A program made the translations under genes and the position numbers. From Unio delphinus (Eukaryota > Mollusca > Bivalvia > Unionida > Unionidae), in assembly GCA_029339505.1 (NCBI GenBank), contig JAQISU010000210.1, positions 16,068,001-16,132,000 on the forward strand: a stretch of 64,000 bases of DNA. Reading direction: 5' to 3'. This document shows positions 34,801 through 49,800 of this stretch, in pieces. Under the pieces are notes generated by a model that made no database searches, was not told the origin of the DNA, and worked only from the letters and a program-made list of their open reading frames with translations. Positions within the stretch are counted from its first letter, which is position 1. The number at the start of each line of letters is the position of its first letter.

Positions 34801-37800
34801 TGGAAGAGAAGCCCCGATGGTCTGGCAATGTCATTTGGATGGAGCAGACAAGAATATCAAGACAGCTCTTCTATGGGGAGCTCATGCAAGGAAAACAGCA
34901 ACAAGTGCCCACAAGAAAAAGTAGCAAAACAATCTTAAGTGAAACCCGAAAGGTGTGGAATCAAACTCAATAAGCTGGAAGCCTGGGCCAAGGACTGATT
35001 TACATGGTGCACACTTGTCACAAAGGCTGCTGAACAATTGGAGGATGACCACTGCCAATGCCTCACAGCCATGAGAAAAAAAACATCACATTGCAGCATT
35101 ATTGACCATCAGGTCTATAACCTTCCCATGCCTATCATGTAAGATCCTGTGTACATCCAGTATTGGACTCGTGATCCACATGCATAGTCACCATCGGCTG
35201 CACAACTAACTTCATCATTTATGCAAAACATTCAAACACAACTTAACAATAGAACAATAAGTAGCAAAGTATATACTCCACCCAATTTTAATGGTCCTGT
35301 ATTTAGGGACTAGTAGGGTATTGTTAATTTGGAAAATTATTTACCCGCTGAACAATTTTCAATGACCTGACCTTGAATTAAAGTACACTGCCTTGAACTG
35401 AACTTACTATGCACAGACCATGACCTCTGACCTTAAAACTCCAGACTACAGATTTCTTTATTACTGTAACATACTTTACAACAAAAGTTATTCTGCAAAA
35501 CTAATTTTTCTACAGATCAGGACTACCATGACCTTTGAACCCCATAATAAACAAGTCTTTTCAATACCTTCAGTACTAGCTCTCCATAATCTTGGCCCAA
35601 GGTGTGTGGTCTAAAAGTAAAGTTATCATGCAAAAAAACATTTTCTTCTTTCATTGACAGTAGTATTAACTTTTAACATTCTGATTCTGAAATTAACAGT
35701 GTCCTTTTCCCCAAGTGTATGCCATAACTTCAGAAAGTGCAAAACTCACTATTAATAAATTATGCAGAAACCATTTAGTTTTCTTCTTTCAGTAAAGTGA
35801 CCTGACTTTTGCACCCCAGTACTGCTGATAACCATAGGAACCAGTGCAAAGGAGTCAAAGATCAGCACCCATGACTTGTATCCTACATACCTGTCCTCCT
35901 CACTCCCTTTAATCAACACCCAAGACTTGTATCCTACATACCTGTCCTCCTCACTACCATTAATTGGCACCCATGACTTGAATCCTACATACCTGTATTC
36001 TTAACCCCCTTTAATCAGAACCCACGACTTGTATTCCTACATATCTGTATTCTTCACCCCCTTTAACCAGCACCCATGACTTGTATTCCCACATACCTGT
36101 ATTCTTCACCCCCTTTAACCAGCACCCATGACTTGTATTCCTACATACCTGTATTCTTCACTTACTTTAATCAGCACCTGTTGTTTGTATTCCTACATAC
36201 CTATATTTTTTATTCCCATCAAAAATCAGCATGCTTGGTTTCTATTCCCACATATCTTTATTTTTCACTTCCTCTGGTCAACACCCACTCCATGTATTCC
36301 AACATACCTGTCTTCTTCAGTCCCTTTAATTAGCACCCATGGCTGGTATTCTTGCATGTACTGGTTACCAAGCCTTGAGATGTTCAGGATGTTCCGTATA
36401 GAGTCCCTCAGCCTGTAGAATGAGCAGGATATTAATTTCTTGTATTTCCTTATTTTTCTCTCTCTCTGTTTCCCTTAAATTGCAATGTTTCCATTCAAAG
36501 AACTGCCAAGGTAATTCTTATGTATAAACCTAAAAGTCATGCATTTATTAATTATATTATGAAACTGAAATTTAGTCAATTTGGACACATAATTGTCAGA
36601 CTGAATGCAGTATTATCCATATTTCAAGTATTTTTTTTAAAAGAGTTGCATTTGCATAAAAGAATGAAAATAGCCTTTAATATATATATATATAAAATCA
36701 AGTTTAATCATGCAAATGAAGCTGAAAATTACATACATAACTGTTGACCTGATTTATCAGTATATTACATACTTTAACTGTTGACCTGATTCATCAGTAT
36801 ATTACATACTTAACTGTTGACCTGATTCATCAGTATATTACAAACTTAACTGTTGACCTGATTCATCAGTATATTACATACTTTAACTCTTGACCTGATT
36901 CATCAGTATATTACAAACTTAACTGTTGAGCTGATTCATCAGTATATTACATACTTAACTGTTGAGCTGATTCATCAGTATATTACATACGTAACTGTTG
37001 ACCTGATTCATCAGTATATTACATACGTAACTGTTGACCTGATTCATCAGTATATTACATACATAACTGTTGACCTGATTCATCAGTATATTACATACTT
37101 TAACTGTTGACCTGATTCATCAGTATATTACATACTTAACTGTTGACCTGATTCATCAGTATATTACATACTTTAACAGTTCTTCTTGTATTCACTTGCT
37201 ATCCTTATTTTACAGTATTTGATTTAAATTAGATGAAAAGAGAACAGCACAGACCCCTGTCTACTAGTTCAATGTAATGGAAGATGCCATTTGCAAGTTA
37301 GGCATGCATTATACAGGTAAATGATAGTAAATACATTCTTACTTTGCCTGTTCCATATTCTCAATATACGTGTGAAGCTCACGATTGATCAAGGCCAGAA
37401 GGTTGAATTCGTCAGCTGTCAAATCCATTGGCTGAATTGTGCCATCAAAGTTGCTGTCCACAAACTTGAGGGCTCTGAAAGAAAAATAATGAAGCATTTT
37501 CAACCCACAATTCCTGTTATGCACCAAACAGAAATCCATCACATTCATGTCTTCCTGTTAAAAGCAACACACAAAATCCATCATATGCATGTCTTCCTGT
37601 TATGACCCCCACACACACAATCCACCACATGCATGTCTTCCTGTTATGACCCATGCACAAAATACATCACATGCAAGTCTTCCTGTTATGACCCATACAA
37701 AAGTCCATTACATGCATGCATGTCTTCCTTAATATAACAAACACACAAAATTCCATTACATGCAAGTCATCCTGTCATGACCTGTTTTGACCCACACACA

Positions 37801-40800
37801 ACTGTACACATGCATGTCTTCCTGTTATGCCTCATACACTAAATTAATCACATGCATATCTTCCTGTTATACCCCACACTCAAAATCCCACATGTATGTC
37901 TTCCTGTTATGCCTCCCACCCCCAAATCCCACATGCATGTCTTATTGTTATGACCCATATACAAAATGAAATCAATTGCACATGTTACTGCTATGATCCC
38001 CACACAAAATCACACAAGCATGTCATCCTGCTATGACTTAAATTTTAATTTAGGAATGAAAACATTCAAGATGTCATTGTAATGTCTGATATTTTACCTC
38101 TGTCCTGCTACAAGGGTTGGAGTGAATAATGACACCATTCTTATAAATGGTTACCATGAAGTCTCCGTCTAACAGTTTAGGAGATTTAGTAATGGACAGA
38201 GATGTGGATGGAGAGATTGAAGGAGTCACAACATCCTCACAGTAAATTCTTAAGTGTAGGGATATTATGACAAACATGGGTTCAGGCAAGTAAACTTAAA
38301 TCCACCTTTACTGTAACAATCATTCCCTCAGATCTGTGAAGTCTATTAATTTACTTATTTTATGACAATTTTTTTTAACTAGGGAGAATCACCCTTGTCT
38401 GAACATTGATTAAAATACATGCACATATAAATTACATCACCTTAATTCTCCATGTAATGAAGATTATTAAAGAAAAGGAAAGAAACAATTTTTGTACTCA
38501 TTCCTTAATTCATCATTTCTAAGGACTTAACTTTCCTACTCTCCCTCTCTTTCATCCATTGTTCTATTATATACTCAAAAACAGGATAGGTAAAACAATC
38601 AAAAAAGTAGTTAGAGGTATTTCTTCTTCTTCACCTGTTGATAAAGTTGCCAAGGTTGTTTAAAAGTTCAGTGTTGTTCTTCAACAAGAAGTCATCCCAA
38701 CAAAAGCTGCTGTCCTGAAATTTAATTACAAAAATCAAGTCAACTGCTGTTTGAAGCATGGATGATGAAGGAAAGGATTCTGAAATTTAATTAAAAAAAT
38801 CAAGTCAACTGCTGTTTGAAGCATGGATGATAAAGGAAAGGATTCTGGACAGTTAAAGTTTTTATATACCTATCATTCAGCATGGAATAACAGCTGTGCA
38901 TTTTATATCATTAACTATGCATAAAATCAAATCACTTTACATCGCTTTAACAATATTTCAGAAATTTTTGCTCAAAAAGAATAAAATATGTATGATTAGC
39001 TATATCGTGAGAGTTTTCAAAAGTACCAGATTCATGTTTGCAAAACATGTGTGCCCACTCTGCAGACCCAAAATGTATATGTGAAATATTCTATTTTTGA
39101 AAAATGAAAATGTGTGAAAAAATGCTACAGTCGACTCCACTTAACTGCACATCGGTTAACTGCACACTCCAGACAACTGCTTGTAGTCACGACAGTCCCG
39201 TTTTTTTTCCCAATGCTTTTCAATGGGAACAAACTTCGGATAACTGCACTTCGCTTAAATGCACACTCCGGATAATAGCACGATAAATTTTGGCCAGTGG
39301 CACATTATTCAATACAATTTTACTCAGGTTAACTGCACAATGTATATTCATGATCAGTTATTGCCAGTCCAGTGCTGTAGCACTTCAAATAAGCCGACAA
39401 TTAAGCCGGCAAATGCGACTTTGTAAATGATTGACATGTAAAGGATGCTGTAGGTGGTATATACATGTATATACGTGCCCACTAGGGAGCAATAGTGTGG
39501 GAAAAATCATAGTACAGCATGGGAAACATAGCTCTAAACCATTCCGGTTTGAATGATTTCAAACCAAAAAAATGAATGGATGGAAAGATGGAAAATGCGC
39601 AACGGAATTCAATTTAAACGACAACACAGCGAAAAACAGCATGCGGACGACTTTGGAGCTGAACCTTTTTCTGTGGGAGATGACCCATCAATGTCTGACA
39701 GCAATTTTCGAATAACAAGCGATCTATAGAATTTCTTGAAATTCTCTATAATTCCTTGATTCAATGGTTAAATCAGTGAAATTGTGTTCGGAGAAAGGAA
39801 AACCAGCTTAACAGTTAAGTAAAAGTTGAAAGAGTTGATTCTAATCATTGTTTAAATTTATTCTTCACATATATTCGTGACGTGCTGATTTAAAGCTGTA
39901 CTGTACAGTACTTTGGTTAACTGCACACTCCGGTTAACTACACAGTCTCATGACGGGCCCGAGGGTGTGCAGTTAACCGGAGTCAACTGTATAACGACTT
40001 GACAACCTGTATAGGTTTTCTACATATGCATAACACTGCAAAGTTTAACTTGTTTACCTCAAGTGATTTTGATTCAATGATGTCAAAATGGTTTTGTATA
40101 TAGAGACAATACCTAAAACGTTAACAATGAATTAAACATCCGGAGAGAAAAAAAACTGCCGAAAATCTAATCGGGTCATCTATGCATGACCATGCAAAGC
40201 ATATAAAATTAAATGGCTCCGAATTCAATAGTTTTTGTTCTAAAATGAATTTGGAATAGATGTACAGATAAGATGTGCATGTATACAATGGACAATAGCA
40301 AAACAATATGCTCCCTCACACTGCAGTTGGCAAACAAAGACTTTCACTGTGTAATACAACTGTAAGGAGACATGATTGTCCTGGATTATGCAATCATTCG
40401 ATTTGAGTAATAAATCTTACCTGTGATTCTGGTCTGATAAACAACAAGTAGAACCTGTAGATGTCAGCAGGTATCCCTGTGTCCTTAGCCTGATCACCAA
40501 ACACACCTGTGCCCCTACTCTTGGAAAACTTCCCATCCTCATAGTTCAAGAACTCTGAAAGTGTACAATAAATGAAGTAATTTTTTAAAAGTAAAATCAA
40601 CAGTTCTATGAACATTTTTATTACAAACTGAAAATTTAAGAGACAACTACAGTATTGTGAACTAAGTCCCAAATAATTATGTCAACCTCAAATTAAAAAT
40701 TAAATATTCCTGGCCCTTTCGGGGGGAGGGGGCCTCATTCTTCTTGAAATATGTTGCACTAATGTCTGTCAAATGTGTTAAATTGCAACTCCATAATCTG

Positions 40801-43800
40801 TCAAATACTTTGAATGTTTTCAATGCCAGATACATCTTAATGTTTTATCAGCTTTTGCAACTCTGGTCATTGTTAGTGCCAACAAGACACATGGGTCCAG
40901 ATTTAGACATGGGACAAAAATTTGCACAACACTTCAAGTGTGCATGTGAATTGACCTGGTTTCATAATGATTCATCCCATGAGTGAAGAAAACAAATCAT
41001 GAGGTTTAGAAAATATAAGCATATAACAAAGACTTTAGCAAATACCTTAGCATAAACTTTTAGGACTGACCAAGGTCAAAGTGTGAAGCATGCATATCAA
41101 AGAATGAATTCTCTCAGATTCATAATGATTCATGCAAAGTGTGAAGTAAATCCATTTAGTCATTTTTGACAATAGAGACGAATAAAAGAACATTAATGAA
41201 AACCTTACTGCCAATTTAATAACTGTAACCTTGAAGTCAAAGGGAAAAGCAAAAAATGAATTATCTCCATAATGATTTATCCAAAACATGAAGAAACTCC
41301 ATTAAGAAGTTATAAAATAAAAGTTAATAAACAAATTTTAACCTGACCTTAATGTAAATTTTATATAAATGTAAACTTGAGGCCAAAAAAACATGAGGAA
41401 AGCAAAAATGTCCCAAAATGATTTCTCTTAGCTTCATAGAGATTAATCTAAAGCATAAAGAAAACACCTCAAAGATGTTATGAAATATTTGACCCCCCCC
41501 ATTAAAAAAATTGGATTACACATCTATCAACATACAAGTGCTTTGTCTTGCATCCCACTAACAAGCACTCAACAAAAAATGTGCATTCTCTATCACTCTA
41601 TCTATTTTTCTACTTTTTCTCTCTCTTTCACTTGTACACAGAGAAAATGAATATTGGTACACATATACTGGTTGTAGCAATCTATTTTTTCTCATTCTCT
41701 CTCGCATTTATGGCATAAACATGTGTCAAATTAATCTGGCAGAGACAGAACTCAAATGGATAGAAAATGAGACAAATGGACTGACTGAACTCTACAGATT
41801 TCTTGATGAACATCATGAGAAAAAGGAAGAATACAAGACTATGACAGAGAAAAGAGAAACAGACAGATTATGGAGTATGTCTCTAACCTGTAGCTATCAT
41901 GTGATTGACGATGGTGTAGTCATCCTCTGCTCCCAGCAATGTACAAGGGAAGACAACACTGTGAAATGGCACATTATCTTTTCCAAGGAAATTATACAGC
42001 TCCACCTGTTGAAATTATCCATGAAAAGATCCAATAATTAAAGTAATTAAAATAATAGTTTTAAAATATAGCCATATGTAAATTGTCATGTTATCCTTTA
42101 ATTTGGGATAAAAATACATGGATAAATGTGCCCTACAACTGTGCTTACCTGCACTCAACCATGGTGAAAACATCTCCTCTTACTCATTGCTGGAAAGAAG
42201 TTCATTTTCTAATATCACAACTTATTTAACCTTAGTGTATTCTATGTGCTTTGTGTAAAAACGTTTATTCTAGATAAAATGAAAAAAATGATTCAAACAC
42301 TGATTCAACCTGAAGAGGTATTAACATTAAAAAAACAAAAGCTTTTAAGTAGTTCTCAAAACAGTGGAGGAATTAAATTTTATGAGAAACAACAATAACG
42401 AAATTAAACAAATTAAAGCTCCTCTTTAACCCATATTAAAAACGATTAGACATTCTTCCATAATGATTACAATTTTACCACTGAATCCTACAGATAGAAA
42501 TAGAGATGACTTTAAAAAAAGAAAACTGTTTTTGTTGAATATGTGCCAGAAATTAGTTTCATAGTCATGGAAAGTTACTGGACTTTCATTGTTCTGCATG
42601 CTATATCATTATTTCATGCATTTATGTGGTTTTCTTGAAAATAAAAAAATTCTACACCAATAGGTGGACTGAGGCAGCATCCTATTATTTCGAAACGAGG
42701 ATAATTGATTGTTGGGTCTTTAAATTTGTAATACCACCACAAAATAAGAATGAGCTGACATTATTTATAAACATTTAAAGTTAGTTTCAACAAACCTGTT
42801 GTGGATTTTTCCACCATTTCTTCCAATGGTCAGTGTAGTTTGCAGTGATTGAAATGTATCCAATAGGAGCATCAAACCACACATAGAACACCTGTAAAGA
42901 AAAACAATAGAGCATGTACAATGAATTGCCATCACAAATTTGCAGCCACAGGCAGTAACCAATGGGTCATAATTCCACCTATCATAATAAGTCAAACCTG
43001 TCCTAATGGTCACCTTTACTATATAATCTTGTATACTATTTTCCTCCTATTACATACTTTACCCTATCAGATGTATGATATTTTCCACCTATGCAATACT
43101 AATTCCGATCAGTTGTATATTTTCCACCTATGATATACTAATTCCGATCAGTTGCATATTTTCCGCCTATGATATACTATCTCTGAAAAGTTGCATGTTG
43201 TTTTCCACCTATGACATACTATATCCTATCAGTTGTATGATATTTTCCACCTATGACATATTATATCCTATCAGTTGTATGATATTTTCCACCTTTGACA
43301 TACTATATCCTATCAGTTGTATGATATTTTCCACCTATCACTATATCCTATCAGTTATATATTCTCCACCTATGACATACTATATCCTACCAGTTGTATG
43401 TTTTACCAACGTTATCTTTTGTAATCACAACAGGATGATAGGCTTGAACGCATGTAACTCGATTTCTTACCTTATCTGTGTAGCCCTCCAGAGGAACAGG
43501 GGTTCCCCACTTCAGATCTCGGCTGATACAGCGGGGCTTCAGGCCATCCCTTATCCAGGAATTGGTGATTTGTTTAGAATTGGAGGTCCAGGTCCCCTCT
43601 TTGAACACTCGATTCAGATGTTCTTTTAATGTGGGCTCAGCCTAAAACAATACAGACACAGGGGTGAAATAACAAAGAATTTAGGAAACTGATTACTGTG
43701 TAGTTTTACCAATTCTACATCTTATTGTAAAAGACAGGCATTTATGTGCCGCAGTGAAAAGACGAGTTTTCTGATTTTCTATACAAGGTAAAGGATAAAT

Positions 43801-46800
43801 GTGTCAATATGTCATGGATTTACGGCAATATAGTGCAAGTGATGGGTATAGGGGTGTACCACAGCTTACTTGCATGGGGGTTATGCATAAAACTGCTACT
43901 ATTTTTCCTAACTTACCATTTACTGAGGTTTTAAGTAAATAGTCTTTTTATCACACTATTTCCCTTCTCCCTCAGATGTAAAGATGTATTTGGTCAATTG
44001 CAACCATCAAAATGTTTAAAAACATGCTAATAGGTACCTTGGATTGTAACTGCATTTTTTGATTGAGAAATTATTCTCATTTCCTCAGCACCAGGAACAT
44101 CTTATATGCAATATTCGTCTGCTTCAACAGCAGTCCCTCTTTATTATTTCAAGTTGAACTGGAACATTTCTGTCCTTATGTCAACATTACTGGGATTAAA
44201 TTTATATTTTCCTCTCTATCATTACTCTGACATAAAAAAACTACCATCTCCATTTAATGACTAAAAAGTACTGGCCCAGGCTTGTTGTTGCAATTTAAAA
44301 CCCTTCTAGGCACGATTAAATGTACACTGGCTAATTTCTGGAGCATTCCAATTTTAAATATAAACCTTGCTGACTGGTACTGGCTTATAGAATGGAGATT
44401 TTGACTCTTTACTCTTACAAATTCTTATTATAATTATCATGTACCATCATATATAACCTGCTGAAATATTATTTCTTTTACGCAAATTCTTTCCTTTCAA
44501 ACTTATATTTTTGCTTGAGTTTCTAGCTGAAGAGAAGTCTCCTAAAACTATGCAGTCTGGATGCAACTCTTTATAATGAGATGGGTAATTATGGGTAACT
44601 TATGATAGAATCGATGGACATGTGTAACACTGTATCCCACTCAATAGGTATGGCACGGGCATAAAAAATATCATTATCAACCTGATGTGAGGGTTTGGAT
44701 AAATGATATCATAAGAAAGGAAAGTTTTTAGCAAATTATGTTTCGCTTATAACACTTGCCCAAATACATTACATTAAAATAACTTTTTTTGCTGCCTCAA
44801 ATCCCTCAGTTTAAACACTCAATATACAAAGGGAAACAACCCTTATGGATTAACTCCTTTTCTGTCTATTTGGGTGGCGCTGCTATACAGGAATCACAGT
44901 ACTAATTCAACTCCCATAGTAAACATATGTCAACAGCATATATTCAAAATTCAATAACTTTAAATTTCTGAGTGCTAATGATCAGACTTATATTTCTCCA
45001 TGCACAACTACCCTTGGTGCAAGCTTCTGTCTGGAGAACACCATATGAGCTGCGACATCTTTTTATACCACATGTGCATGAAACAAGCTTTATTGATTCT
45101 GCACCAAATGAATCAGGTACTACTTTTCATTATTGAGTACTCCTAAGTCAACACTGTAAAAATACTAATATTGCATCAATAGAATATTGTCTATATTTTT
45201 ATTAAATTACAGACACTATAAGCTCTCAAAATATATTTTTACTAAAATTTTACTTTCCTTATTAACCAATTATGGACCAACAAACCTGTATATACTCTAC
45301 TATTTGTTCATCCATTTCTAGACTGGTTCACATCTCTTCCATATAATTAATGAATGGTTCACATCTCCTCCATATAATTAATGAATGGTTCACATCTCTT
45401 CCATATAATTAATGAATGGTTCACATCTCTTCCATATAATTAATATGTTGTATTCTGTAGTTTCATATCTTACATAGACTTAGAAATTGAGAGAAAGAAT
45501 TTCCCCTGTTTTCTTCACTGGTAATACTATTTAAAAAAAGACCTTGTATATCTTAGATATTGTTCAAAGAACCTTTAATTTCCGTTATTTTGGTGTATGA
45601 TTGATGGGTGTAATATCGCTTAAAGTGCATACAGCCTGGCCTTACTCCAGATGTGCATCTTTCAAAACTTATATATCCGCTTGGTCATTTTCACTTTCTG
45701 ACTTCAGTGATAAATTGTAAAAGAAAAGAGCCGATAATCTTTTACAATTTATGTATGTAGTAATTATCCACTGCACTTTCAGAAGCTGGTATTGTCTAGC
45801 TGGGCAAAATTCATTTTTCCTATTTTAACAGGTGCTAAAGATAGTGTACTTTAGATTAATTCAGGATACTTGTTTTAGCATAAGTGAGCAATCTTTTTAG
45901 TACCAGTGCGCTTAGATTATGTATAATTTCAATAAGTAAAATATCCAAAGAAATGTCAGCTACATTAAATCAAAGTAGCATAGAGGTATGCCAACATTCT
46001 CTCCACTGTGCATGTTTCAAATGTTTAACAACTTGACCATACATACATCACTTTCTCAAAAGTACATAACATTATACCGGGTTTATGTGTTTGTGCTTTT
46101 TGTATTTTTAACATAGCATTAACAATTCTTCAGTCATATGGCTATGATTTCTGCAGTGTGACAGTTTATAGTGATGTCTAACACTGGGGTATCATGCCGC
46201 AGATATGAAGCATGATGTCCCACCCAGTCACCTTTTCCTACCACCAGGCCGACCAGTCTCAACACTAACCTCTTAATGCTGAGCACCAAGCGAATTAGCT
46301 GTTAGTATTATTTTTGTAAGTCTTTGGTATGACTCAACCAGGGATCAAACCCATGATCTCCAAGATTAACCTGCTCTAAGTACAGTTTAGATCAACAATA
46401 GCTGTTATAAAGATTTCTTATTAATCTAGTTATTTTTTTAAATATTTATAATACTGCATTAGGAATTTACTCACTTTTGGCAGGTCAAGGAAGAGGTGCT
46501 CAGTCGATTTGACAACTGGAGTGTTTCTACACAATTTACACTTGGGATTTTTCAGTTCAATGGCATTGATCAGTTTTCCACAGCCATCACACTGGTCTCC
46601 ACGGGCATCATCAAAAGCACAAAATGGACAGGTGCCCTCCACAAACCTATCAGCTAGAAATCTGAAATATTAAAGGAAACAGATGCTAAAAGCATGATTT
46701 ATATTTATTGTGTGTTTATAGACATTTTTTATTTTTAAATATGTCCAAAACTTGAATTTTTAGGTATCATTTTCAAAGATGTTTTCAGACACAACTCTAG

Positions 46801-49800
46801 CTCTCTAATGACAAGAGGACACTATTATATTGTGCTTAGGAAGTGGAGGAAAAGGTTTGTTTATCATCAGAAATAAAAATTAAAAATTGGGGGAAATCTC
46901 AATTCAATTTCATAAGTTGCTGACATTATTACTATACGAATGATCTATTTTTAAACTACAGCCTGCCCGTCTGTTGCAGACAATTTTCTCTTTAAGTTGA
47001 CAAAATAAATTCATGTGTTCTGGACGACTAGGAACTTTAAAAAAATTTCTTCTGGCCAAGGAGAACTTTATTGATAAGGGGGAACAGTAGGAAACCTCTT
47101 TGCTGCAGATTATACAACATTCATAAGATGGACAAATATACTTTAGTAACTTTTAAGTATTTTACATTAAATAGTTGCTTTCTGAATACAATTATTGTCT
47201 GTCGAAAACAACAAGAAAAAGTATGTATGTCCATTTTATTAATTTTGTACAATCTGCCATAGCCGGGCTGTCAATTAGAATCCAACCTTAACATTCTTCT
47301 CAAGACAAGGGTAAAAAAATGTACAATTTCTTTAAAGAAAAATATAATTTACAACATTTTCTGCCAGCTTAATAAATCTGTTCATGACATTAAATTTTTC
47401 TCCTTTTGAGAAAATTCTTACCCAAAAATCTCTACTAGTGTCCCTGTTCCATCAAATAATATAAATTTTAGTAACATACATGCCAGTGGTACATTTATGA
47501 ATAAAAAGAAGAATTAACAGCTCTGCACTGATTTTGGCACAAACCTGTCACATCCTTCACACTTTAATTGGTCGATGCAGTCTTTAAGAATCAAACCGCG
47601 ATCGTATAGTCGCCAGAAGATATCTTGGGCAATCCTGCAGTGAAAGTTAGAAAATGTATGTTAGAATACAAATATTTTTTAAAGAGTACTGTAAATCATA
47701 AATTTTATGCCTGCCCCATGCTTAACAATACTGTATGGTTGACTCTGGAGATTAATGACGAGAAAGTCTCAATTATCTCAGCCTTTGGTCATGCTGTCTT
47801 GAATTTAACTTAATATATAGAAACCATTATTTTCTTTTATTGGATTTAACGTGGCCTTTATTCTGACGATTAGACCCCAGGATTTAAAAATTTCTTTATT
47901 ACCCCTTGTGCAAGCCAACCATATAGATCGGTCAAGGAACTTAAGTCTAGAATAAACATGCAAAATCAATATTTCCTTCAGCCACAATGACCTGACCTTT
48001 GGACCTCCAAATCAACAAGAAATTTTTTGCCTTAAACATAAGCCTTCCACAAACGTTGGTCAAAAGCTGTGGTAGCTGTTATGCAAAAACCATTTTCATC
48101 TGCTTGTCAGTGACCTTGACCTACTTTTTTACCCTAAAGTTGATTATATAGTTACGTTTTACATTTCAGATAAATTTGGGTGCCCTGAGTGGTCTAAAGC
48201 ACTCTCTATTACAGATCACTGCCATCTCACCTCTGTCTGCATAGGTTAAAATCTCAGATTCGGCCAATGTGAGTATGTGAGAAAGCTTGCCAATAGCTTT
48301 TCGTGGGGTTTTCCCCGGGTTCTTCCTCCACCATTAATACTGGCTGCCATGTATAGCCTATCGTGTGCTGAAAAATGGTGTTAAACCCTGCAACAACAAC
48401 AATCAGATAAATTTGTCAAAGTTTAAAGACAAAAATCAACATAATAAAATCAGCATAATTATTTAATTTAATAACTTACTAATTCATGAAGAGAAGCCAT
48501 GTTCTTGTATTTAATTAAATCTTATACTGACATGTTGTTGTATTAGGGTTTAACGCCATTTTTCAGCACAAGATAGGCTATACATGGCGGCCAGTATTAT
48601 TGGTGTAGGAAGAACCCAGTAAAAACACCCGGAAAGAACCACCGATCCACGAGAAGCTATTGGCAAGCTTTCTCACATAAAACTACATTTAGCCGAATCT
48701 TAGACTCAAACCCACGCAGACAGAGGTGAGATGGCAGTGATCCGTAACGGAAAGCGCTTTAGACCACTCAGCCTCTCTGTGCCCCTTATACTGACATAGA
48801 TATAATTTTAGAATATTAGCTCATTGTCTATAATATTAAAATAAATGAGTAGAAAATTTGTTTAATTAGAATTTTGACATACTTGCTGTCTAGACAAAAT
48901 ATCTAAAACCTCAGCTAGGAGTGCTCCTTGAAGGATGAAACTAATGATGCTGTCACAGTCAGATTCAAACCCAGACATGTCATCTTCCAAAATAACATCA
49001 CATTTACCAAATCCATTATAAATAGTAGAGTTCTTCCTACCACTGCTGCAATACCTTGACTATATTGTTTATTGTAAAACTGAAATGTCTGTAGTTCAGG
49101 CCATGTGCCAGATATTTGCAGGTAGGTGATTATTTTACTGATTTCGAATTGATGGATACATGTGGCTTTTTTTTCTGCATTGAAGAAAGAAAGCATGTGA
49201 CACAGAATGGTTCAGATGACTCAAGATTATGAAACAAATTTTGAACTGAAACAGTTTTTATGGATGTCTTTTTATCAAGTGGAGCATGTGGATTGAAATT
49301 TAGTTAAGGGATTCAATGGTAAACAGCAAGGATGATTCACCATACCCTAGTATTTTATACTATGTTTATAACAAAAAAAGCCAACACAGATTTTGGCTGT
49401 TTATTATTCTTAACAAAAAAAATGCAGTTTACGTATGTCATTGGTAATCTAATGTATTTCAAAACACAATTAAAAAAATGCTTGCAAGAAATATGTGCAT
49501 ACTTGTAAGAAATGAGTGCATGTTATACTTGTACACGTTATATTTGCTAATATACAGTAGTAAAAAATCATAAAAGATGGGTATACATACAATACTGCAT
49601 TTGTGTTTTAATCTAAGTAAGGAAATGAACTCATCTGATTTGGCTAATGAATACATCTGGGTCCAACAGCCTTGATATATCTCTACTACATATGCTTGTT
49701 CTTTCTGCCGATTCAAAACAAAACATGTAAGCAGTTTTGTGAATGTGTCTTATATAGCTGATGCATTAATGATAAATCTGTTACAGTCTGATTCATACTC

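Noticed and set aside
30857..37180. Regularly spaced repeats that could suggest a CRISPR array
   Set aside because: Units are contiguous tandem repeats without unique spacers, in an animal genome; they are minisatellites.
38074..38289. Minus-strand frame between MARS1 exons 11 and 12
   Set aside because: Exons 11 and 12 join in phase and match the protein family without it.
43075..43629. 184-codon plus-strand frame
   Set aside because: It translates the 42-bp minisatellite and then the antisense of MARS1 exon 7.
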